From an uncultured Bacillota bacterium (GTDB lineage: Bacteria; Bacillota; Clostridia; Oscillospirales; Oscillospiraceae): DNA of 43,494 nt. Of this stretch, positions 37,294 through 43,494 are shown piece after piece (position 1 is the stretch's first letter; each line of letters opens with the position of its first letter). The translations under genes and the position numbers were made by a program. Location: the NCBI GenBank assembly GCA_947172355.1, contig CAMWBA010000007.1:1-43494 (forward strand), in the 5' to 3' direction. Under the pieces are notes generated by a model. The model was given only the letters and a program-made list of their open reading frames with translations. It did no database searches and was not told the DNA's origin.

Positions 37294-38781
37294 TTACAGT
37301 GACACAATCTGTGTGGCAATCTTCTCCCGAAACACTTGGTCGTGCTCCACAAAGAGGAGCGTGGGCTGGTATTGCAGGAGCAGTTCTTCAATCTGTATCC
37401 GGGAGAACAGATCAATATAGTTCAGCGGTTCGTCCCAGACATAAAGGTGGGCGCTCTGGCAGAGGCTGGCCGCCAAAAGGACCTTTTTCTGCTGCCCGGC
37501 GCTGTACTCCCTCATGTCCTGCGCAAAGAGCGCACGGGAAAAATTCAGCTTGTGCAAAATTGTGAGAAATTGGGGCAGGCAAACCCCCTGTTTCTCCCCC
37601 CAATCCATCGGGTTCCCACACAGGTGGTCCGCTTTTTGGGGCACATAGGAGATCACCAGGCCCGAGGCCCGAACCAGCGCACCGGTGTGTGGGACTTCTT
37701 CTCCCAGCGCCAGACGCAGCAGGCTGGTCTTTCCCGCGCCATTGCCCCCATCCAAACACATCCGCTCCCCCTGTTTTAGTACAAAACAGATCGGTCTCTC
37801 TGGCATTCCTGAATAGGAAATGGAAAGGTCACGCCCTTCCAACAGCCGGTCGCTGTGGCAGAACAGCGGGGTCAGCTTTAGACTGTCCGCCCGCTCGATA
37901 TTTTTGAGCAGACCTGATTTCTCCTCAATGGCCCGGTCCGCCCGCCGCTCAATGTTTTTCCTCTGCTGCTGGCCCTTCCGGGACTTTTCCCCCAAGTAAG
38001 GCCGCAGCCCACTTTTAACAACCCCCTTTTGCGAAATTCCGATTTTCGCCCGCTCCACTGCGTCCGCCTTTTGCTTTCGGTCGGCGGCGGCCCGCTCCAG
38101 CCGGCGTATTTCCCCTTTTAATCTCTCGTTTCGGGCCAGTTCCCCCCGATCCCGTTCCTCCTTGTCACGAAACCAGCTGGAGAATGTCCCCCGCACCAGC
38201 TCTGGGCCGGTTCGGTTCAGTGCTAGAATGTGGTCCACACAGCCATCCAAAAAGGCCCGGTCGTGGGACACCAGCAAAAATCCCCGGTCCAAACTTCGGA
38301 GATAGTCCGATACCAGTGCCCGGCCCGGGCCATCCAAATGGTTGGTGGGCTCGTCAATCATGGGGTAGGCACCCTCGTCCAGAAAGAGAGTGGCCAGCAG
38401 GGCTCGCGTCTGCTCCCCACCGCTGAGGGTCGAAAAAGGCCGGCTTAGCACCTCTCCCCCCAGTCCCAGTTTTGACAGCTCCCAGTTCAGTCGCCACTCC
38501 TCCTCTGGCGGCACGTCTTCCAGCAGGATGCCCAGCGTCCGGCGGCTCGGGTCGGACACCGGCCTGGGCCAGCGCCGGCAGGAAGTTCCCGCCATGGAGA
38601 CCATCCCCTTCCCCTCCAACTCCCCCGCCAGCAGACGGAGCAGCGTGGTCTTTCCCCGGCCATTGCGGCCCACCAGGCCCAGCTTCCAGTTGGTATCCAT
38701 TTGGAGATTCAGTCCCTCAAACACCGGGGTGTGATCTCCTTCATAGGTGAAATACAAATTTTGAATGGTAATTTTAGACAT
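37294..38781 (-). CDS. ABC-F ATPase, Lsa/CplR-like ribosomal protection type
   Basis: MSKITIQNLYFTYEGDHTPVFEGLNLQMDTNWKLGLVGRNGRGKTTLLRLL; two ABC domains, no TM; strong resemblance to Lsa N-terminus. Confidence 0.88.
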   Translation of the reverse strand: MSKITIQNLYFTYEGDHTPVFEGLNLQMDTNWKLGLVGRNGRGKTTLLRLLAGELEGKGMVSMAGTSCRRWPRPVSDPSRRTLGILLEDVPPEEEWRLNWELSKLGLGGEVLSRPFSTLSGGEQTRALLATLFLDEGAYPMIDEPTNHLDGPGRALVSDYLRSLDRGFLLVSHDRAFLDGCVDHILALNRTGPELVRGTFSSWFRDKEERDRGELARNERLKGEIRRLERAAADRKQKADAVERAKIGISQKGVVKSGLRPYLGEKSRKGQQQRKNIERRADRAIEEKSGLLKNIERADSLKLTPLFCHSDRLLEGRDLSISYSGMPERPICFVLKQGERMCLDGGNGAGKTSLLRLALGEEVPHTGALVRASGLVISYVPQKADHLCGNPMDWGEKQGVCLPQFLTILHKLNFSRALFAQDMREYSAGQQKKVLLAASLCQSAHLYVWDEPLNYIDLFSRIQIEELLLQYQPTLLFVEHDQVFREKIATQIVSL

Positions 38782-38803
38782 ATCAAAACCTCCTGTCATG
38801 CAC

Positions 38804-38836
38804 AAAAAAGCCGCAAGAGGAATCTTCCTCTCGCGG
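38804..38836 (-). terminator. leader terminator (candidate attenuator) upstream of ABC-F start
   Basis: Minus strand CCGCGAGAGGAA-GA-TTCCTCTTGCGG then CTTTTTT, between leader and RBS. Confidence 0.75.
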
Positions 38837-38957
38837 CGGCAGGGGCATGATATGCCCAATATGAGCCAGAAGGGGAAGCGTGCGCATTTCCTCTCGCAAA
38901 CCCATGACAGAACCGGGCTGTTTTAACAGCCCTTCCAACATCAATTCTGTCACAGAA

Positions 38958-38978
38958 TCAGCAAGTGGTCTTGCGCAT
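38958..38978 (-). CDS. candidate leader peptide uORF (MRKTTC)
   Basis: ATGCGCAAGACCACTTGCTGA preceded by GGAGGCGGGAAG on the minus strand. Confidence 0.5.
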   Translation of the reverse strand: MRKTTC

Positions 38979-39173
38979 CTTCCCGCCTCCCATCTATTTG
39001 TTGAGGACAGCATAGCACGATCCCCGAACTTTGTCAAGCAAAGTCGCTGTACATCATGGTACCGGAAGCTGCTGGCGCAGATAATCTGCATCCAGCTGAG
39101 GATACCAGGCAGTATCAACGTTATATCTGGGTATCCACCACTCTCTGGAATATATCCCCATTTTCACAAAATG

Positions 39174-39201
39174 TCCCGGTCCCCATTTGGGAGGACCGGG
39201 A
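39174..39201 (-). terminator. terminator downstream of upp
   Basis: cccggtcc / ggaccggg inverted repeat next to the upp 3' end. Confidence 0.6.
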
Positions 39202-39209
39202 TGGTTTCC

Positions 39210-39845
39210 TTACTTGGTGCCAAAAATACGGTCGCCCGCATCGCCCAGCCCGGGAACAATATAGGCGTGTTCATCCAATTTCTCGTCCACTCCCGCCACG
39301 TAGATTTCCACATCGGGGTGGTCCTTCTGAATACAGGCAATTCCTTCCGGGGCAGCTAGAACATTCATCAGCTTAATGTGCTTGCAGCCGTACCCCTTTA
39401 TAAAGGTGATAGCGGCGGAGGCGGAGCCGCCGGTGGCCAGCATGGGATCCAACACGATAACATCCCGTTCGGCAATGTCGGCGGGCATCTTGCAATAGTA
39501 CTCCACAGGCTTGTGAGTCTCCGGGTCGCGGTACAGGCCGATGTGGCCCACCTTGGCAGAGGGAATCATCTTCAAAATTCCGTCCACCATCCCCAGACCG
39601 GCCCGAAGAATGGGGACCACGGCCAGCTTCTTGCCCGCTATTGTCTTAAAGGTGGCGGTGGCGATGGGGGTTTTGACCTCCACGTCGGTCAGGGGCAGAT
39701 CACGGGTCGCTTCGTAGCACTCCAGAGCGGCAATTTCTGACACAATTTCTCGGAACTCCTTCACGCCGGTGCGCTCGTCCCGAAGAATGGTCAGTTTGTG
39801 TTGGAGCAGCGGGTGGTCCAGGATGTGTACCTTGTCGTTATACAT
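39210..39845 (-). CDS. upp: uracil phosphoribosyltransferase
   Basis: [22 protein letters not shown]...[13 protein letters not shown]...[18 protein letters not shown]. Confidence 0.96.
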   Translation of the reverse strand: MYNDKVHILDHPLLQHKLTILRDERTGVKEFREIVSEIAALECYEATRDLPLTDVEVKTPIATATFKTIAGKKLAVVPILRAGLGMVDGILKMIPSAKVGHIGLYRDPETHKPVEYYCKMPADIAERDVIVLDPMLATGGSASAAITFIKGYGCKHIKLMNVLAAPEGIACIQKDHPDVEIYVAGVDEKLDEHAYIVPGLGDAGDRIFGTK

Positions 39846-40578
39846 AATTTTGGTCCCCTTCTATCGTAAATTTGGTGTTTTGTTCTCGCTCTAAACGCTC
39901 CCGTTCCGCCTGGGACAAGCGGTGATAGACGGGGGCCAGTACCTGTCCGGACACCAGACCGCCGCAGGCAATCAGCTTTTCCGCCGCCAGGGCTACCCCC
40001 CATGCGCTCTGTGTACGCAGATGGACGGGGGCCAAGGTCAGGTTGGAAACCGTCTCTAAAAGAGTATTATAGCACAGCTGCGCCCCGTCGCCAACGACTA
40101 TTTTCCGTTCTGGAAAATTTTTTAGTTCCTCTCCCAACTCAGCCAGGGAGATGGCTCGGTCTGGAGCCACCCGCTCCAACCGGTCCCCTCCGGCACGAAA
40201 TACGGCGTTATACACCTGCTTCCGCCGGGCATCCATAGCACAGACAATCAGCCTTCCTTCCAAGTGGGCCAGCGGCCAGGCCATAGATTCCAAGGTGGAA
40301 CAGGGCGCACACAGCTTGTCCCCAGCCCAAGCCAGTCCTTTGGCCGCAGCTACCCCAATGCGCAGGCCGGTAAAGGACCCCGGGCCGGCAGCCACCGCAA
40401 TCACATCCATATCCTCCAGGCGTTCCCCGCCGTTTCGGAGCATATCGTGCACCATAGGCAGCAGAGTGCGGCTGTGGGTCAGGCCGTTGTTTTGGAAGGA
40501 CTGGGCCACCAGCACCCCGTCCCGGCACAGGGCGGCAGAACAGGCGGATGCCGAAGACTCCAACGCCAAAATATTCAA
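39838..40578 (-). CDS. tsaB: tRNA t6A biosynthesis protein TsaB
   Basis: [21 protein letters not shown]...[25 protein letters not shown]. Confidence 0.94.
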   Translation of the reverse strand: MNILALESSASACSAALCRDGVLVAQSFQNNGLTHSRTLLPMVHDMLRNGGERLEDMDVIAVAAGPGSFTGLRIGVAAAKGLAWAGDKLCAPCSTLESMAWPLAHLEGRLIVCAMDARRKQVYNAVFRAGGDRLERVAPDRAISLAELGEELKNFPERKIVVGDGAQLCYNTLLETVSNLTLAPVHLRTQSAWGVALAAEKLIACGGLVSGQVLAPVYHRLSQAERERLEREQNTKFTIEGDQNYV

Positions 40579-41003
40579 AGTTCCACCCCCTCAATGGATA
40601 TTATACGCCGGCAGTCAACATTCCCCCGGCAGATATTCACAAAAATCGTGTCTTCTTCCAGTGCATCGGCTACATTCTCACTCCACTCAACGGCACACAC
40701 GCCGCCTCGGGTCAGGTAGTCCTCCCAGCCGATGTCGAACAACTCGCCGGCGGAACCTAGACGGTACATATCGAAATGGAACAGGGGCAGCCTCCCCCCT
40801 TCGTACTCATTGACAATCGTGAAAGTGGGGCTGGTCACCCGATCCACAATCCCCAGCCCCTGGGCCAGTCCCCGAGTAAAGGCTGTCTTTCCCGCGCCCA
40901 GGTCGCCGGTAAAGGCAACCACCGCCCCCGGCATCAGCCGGCCCGCCAGCCGGGCTCCCAGGGCCTCGGTCTCAACTTCGGAATTGGTGATGTATTGGCC
41001 CAT
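40575..41003 (-). CDS. tsaE: tRNA t6A biosynthesis ATPase TsaE
   Basis: [22 protein letters not shown]...[29 protein letters not shown] overlap with tsaB. Confidence 0.94.
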   Translation of the reverse strand: MGQYITNSEVETEALGARLAGRLMPGAVVAFTGDLGAGKTAFTRGLAQGLGIVDRVTSPTFTIVNEYEGGRLPLFHFDMYRLGSAGELFDIGWEDYLTRGGVCAVEWSENVADALEEDTIFVNICRGNVDCRRIISIEGVEL

Positions 41004-41180
41004 AGCTCCCTCTCCCCTGTTCACAGAAAATTTTCACGTTCTTAAACATTATAGCACAGACAGGGTTTGCGTTTCTACAAAAATGTGATAAAATATATGG
41101 GTATTTTTCACAGGCGGCAAAGCTGCCCTAAATCAGAGCCCATTCACTCGAAAGCAGACTTTGTGTTAGGAGGTGGAGGT

Positions 41181-42386
41181 TTGGCCCTGTTGTTTTCCCC
41201 CATCAAGGAGTTTTTCAAAAAAGGCGATGTGATTTTGCTGGGTCTGTGCCTGGCCGCCAGCACCTTTGGCCTGGTCCTCATCTTCTCCGCCACCCAATAT
41301 TTGGGTACAGACCGCTGGATACGCTTTGTCCTGGTTCAGTTTGCAGCCATTGCACTTGGGGTAGCAGCCTATATGCTGCTCACGTTCGTAGACTTCCAGC
41401 TCTTTGTGGAAAAACGATGGAAGCTGTTACTGGCCTTCAACGTGTTTTTTATCCTTCTCCTCCTCACCCCTCTGGGGGAGGACTACGACTCCGGCAACCT
41501 GAACTGGCTGGTGATCTCCCGAATCATCCCCCGCTTCCCCATGGACGTGCAGCCCAACGAGATCGTGAAAATCTCCTTCATCCTTCTTCTGGCCCTTCAG
41601 ATTGTCAAAATCCAGGACCGGGAATTAGATATCAGTTCCATCCCATCCATTATCCAAATCGGCGGTCATACCGTTTTTATGCTGGGGCTCATTGCCGCCG
41701 TCTGCGGCGACTTCGGTATGTGCGTTATTTACATGATGATTTTTGTCTCCATCGCCTGGGCCGCCGGGGTAAAATTGCGGTGGTTTGTGCTGGTGGGCGG
41801 CGGAATCGTCTTGACAGCTGTTATTTTATGGCTGTTCTTCCTGCCGGAGACACGCTGGTGGAACGACTACCGCATTATGCGCTTTCGGGTTGTCTTTGAC
41901 CACAGCTTGGATATCAGCGGAAGGGGCTGGCAGCAGACTCGGTCTGTCCTGGCCATTGGCTCCGGAAAGCTGTTTGGACAGGGCTATCTCAAAGGTATCC
42001 AAACCCAGGCCCTTAACAGCGACGCCCTCCCCGCCCGGCACACCGACTTTATCTACGCTGTCTGCGGCGAGGAACTGGGCCTGGCAGGCTGCATGGCCCT
42101 GCTGCTCCTGCTGTCCTGCATCGTCCTGCGGTGCATCTGGGTGGGCCGTCACGCCAGCTCCCCCTTTAATGCCTATGTGTGCATGGGAATGGCGGGGATG
42201 CTGCTGGCCCAGATTACCTTCAATGTGGGCATGTGCCTCTACGTTCTGCCCGTTATGGGCCTCACCCTTCCCTTTATCAGCTATGGCGGCTCTTCTATCA
42301 TCACCCTGTTCGCCGCTATGGGCATCGTATCCAGCGTCAAGGCCCGGCCTATGCCCAGCTGGCTGAGGGACCGGAGCCAGGTGTAG
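41181..42386 (+). CDS. FtsW/RodA/SpoVE family protein
   Basis: Polytopic; HTDFIYAVCGEELGLAG and LPVMGLTLPFISYGGSS; probable TTG start after GGAGGTGGAGG (ORF opens at 41067). Confidence 0.92.
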   Translation: MALLFSPIKEFFKKGDVILLGLCLAASTFGLVLIFSATQYLGTDRWIRFVLVQFAAIALGVAAYMLLTFVDFQLFVEKRWKLLLAFNVFFILLLLTPLGEDYDSGNLNWLVISRIIPRFPMDVQPNEIVKISFILLLALQIVKIQDRELDISSIPSIIQIGGHTVFMLGLIAAVCGDFGMCVIYMMIFVSIAWAAGVKLRWFVLVGGGIVLTAVILWLFFLPETRWWNDYRIMRFRVVFDHSLDISGRGWQQTRSVLAIGSGKLFGQGYLKGIQTQALNSDALPARHTDFIYAVCGEELGLAGCMALLLLLSCIVLRCIWVGRHASSPFNAYVCMGMAGMLLAQITFNVGMCLYVLPVMGLTLPFISYGGSSIITLFAAMGIVSSVKARPMPSWLRDRSQV

Positions 42387-42397
42387 GGTGAAACTTT

Positions 42398-42427
42398 GTT
42401 CCTTTTTCTTTGCAAAGAAAAAGGAAC
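42398..42427. repeat. AT-rich perfect palindrome, intergenic
   Basis: gttcctttttctttg|caaagaaaaaggaac, 15-bp arms. Confidence 0.75.
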
Positions 42428-42444
42428 CGAAAAAGAAACTCTCC

Positions 42445-42627
42445 CTATATCTTCTCCAGACATGCACCGTTTAGCTGGGTCCCCAGCCGCAGCCCCTGAT
42501 AGAACGCCCAGAGGGCATGGCCCTGAACAGGATCATCTTTTAAACGATCCGGCCAAAATTTTGGATTCGGCTCTGTAACAAAGTTTATGTACAGATCCTG
42601 CACAATAAAAGGAATTTCGTTTTGCAT
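42445..42627 (-). CDS. small hypothetical protein
   Basis: MQNEIPFIVQDLYINFVTEPNPKFWPDRLKDDPVQGHALWAFYQGLRLG; GGAGGG RBS. Confidence 0.6.
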   Translation of the reverse strand: MQNEIPFIVQDLYINFVTEPNPKFWPDRLKDDPVQGHALWAFYQGLRLGTQLNGACLEKI

Positions 42628-42767
42628 ATCTGGTCCCTCCTGCAGTATTTTCACGTATAATATTATACATGATATCTATATACGTGTCAGGTGATTCATG
42701 CTCTAAGAGACTTGTTTATCCGATTTTTCGGTAAAGAAGTAGAGACTCTTAGAGCATTTTTCATTGA

Positions 42768-42920
<153 letters not shown>

Positions 42921-42928
42921 ACCGGAAT

Positions 42929-43339
42929 TCATGAATCCTTCTCTTCGTATGGCTTATTCCATGAGCCTATCTCAATCAAGTTACCTTCCGGATCAGCAAT
43001 GTAGCAGGTTCGCTGTCCCCACGGCTCCGTTGTGGGCTCTAACACTGGTGTGGCACCATTTTCCACTGTGCGTCTAAATGAGGCATCAACCTCTTCAAAG
43101 GTATCAACATAAAGCGCAATTTCAAAATGGCCATTTAATCCTTTGATATAATCATACTGATGATTTGTCATTTTCTCAAAGTCTTTCCGCCCATATAGCA
43201 GAAACAAGGTTCCATCTTTTACGAGATATACATTTCCTGTATCTTCCGCTTCCTTAATCTCAAACCCGAGCACATCCCTGTAAAAGCGAATCATCCCTAC
43301 CATATCATTGACCAATAACCCTAACCCGTCTAACTTCAT
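42929..43339 (-). CDS. VOC (glyoxalase/bleomycin resistance) family protein
   Basis: MKLDGLGLLVNDMVGMIRFYRDVLGFEI...PWGQRTCYIADPEGNLIEIGSWNK. Confidence 0.92.
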   Translation of the reverse strand: MKLDGLGLLVNDMVGMIRFYRDVLGFEIKEAEDTGNVYLVKDGTLFLLYGRKDFEKMTNHQYDYIKGLNGHFEIALYVDTFEEVDASFRRTVENGATPVLEPTTEPWGQRTCYIADPEGNLIEIGSWNKPYEEKDS

Positions 43340-43494
43340 ATCATTACCTCCATAAACTCCGATCTGTCGAATTGACACAAGCAGAGTATAGTACCGATGT
43401 GGAAGATATTCAATCCTTGTTTTTGGACGCTGATAGTAGTGGCAAACCTGCAAATAGGTGTCAAGCCCCAAAATGAAAAAAGACAGCATAATTT

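Overview
The window is a 43.5 kb chromosomal segment, probably from a Clostridia/Oscillospiraceae-type Firmicute (inferred from gene content, not tested). Most of it is housekeeping: trpS, a TagO/WecA-type transferase, wecB, a cardiolipin synthase, purB, leuC/leuD/leuB, a Crp-family regulator, a SulP permease, a TipAS regulator, cell-wall hydrolases, a YbaK-type deacylase, an ABC-F protein, upp, tsaB, tsaE and an FtsW/RodA protein. The main accessory feature is an integrated element of about 8.9 kb (~24173-33039). It encodes a Tn916-type tyrosine integrase, a Tn916-Xis-like excisionase, an XRE regulator, a MobV-type relaxase and a Rep protein. The Rep combines an HUH nickase with a complete SF3 helicase, an architecture resembling CRESS-DNA/pCRESS Reps. 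The element also has hairpin- and iteron-rich candidate ori and oriT regions, a structured non-coding region and a lipoprotein cargo gene. Direct repeats (TTTACTACTTTTGC) flank it. Other points worth checking are: a candidate ribosome-mediated attenuator (uORF MRKTTC plus a terminator) ahead of the Lsa/CplR-like ABC-F gene; small immunity-like orphan genes interleaved in leuCDB; a frameshifted Ig-like membrane gene next to the element; and a truncated large serine recombinase relic near the right edge. All calls come from reading the sequence and supplied ORFs. No database searches or folding software were run.
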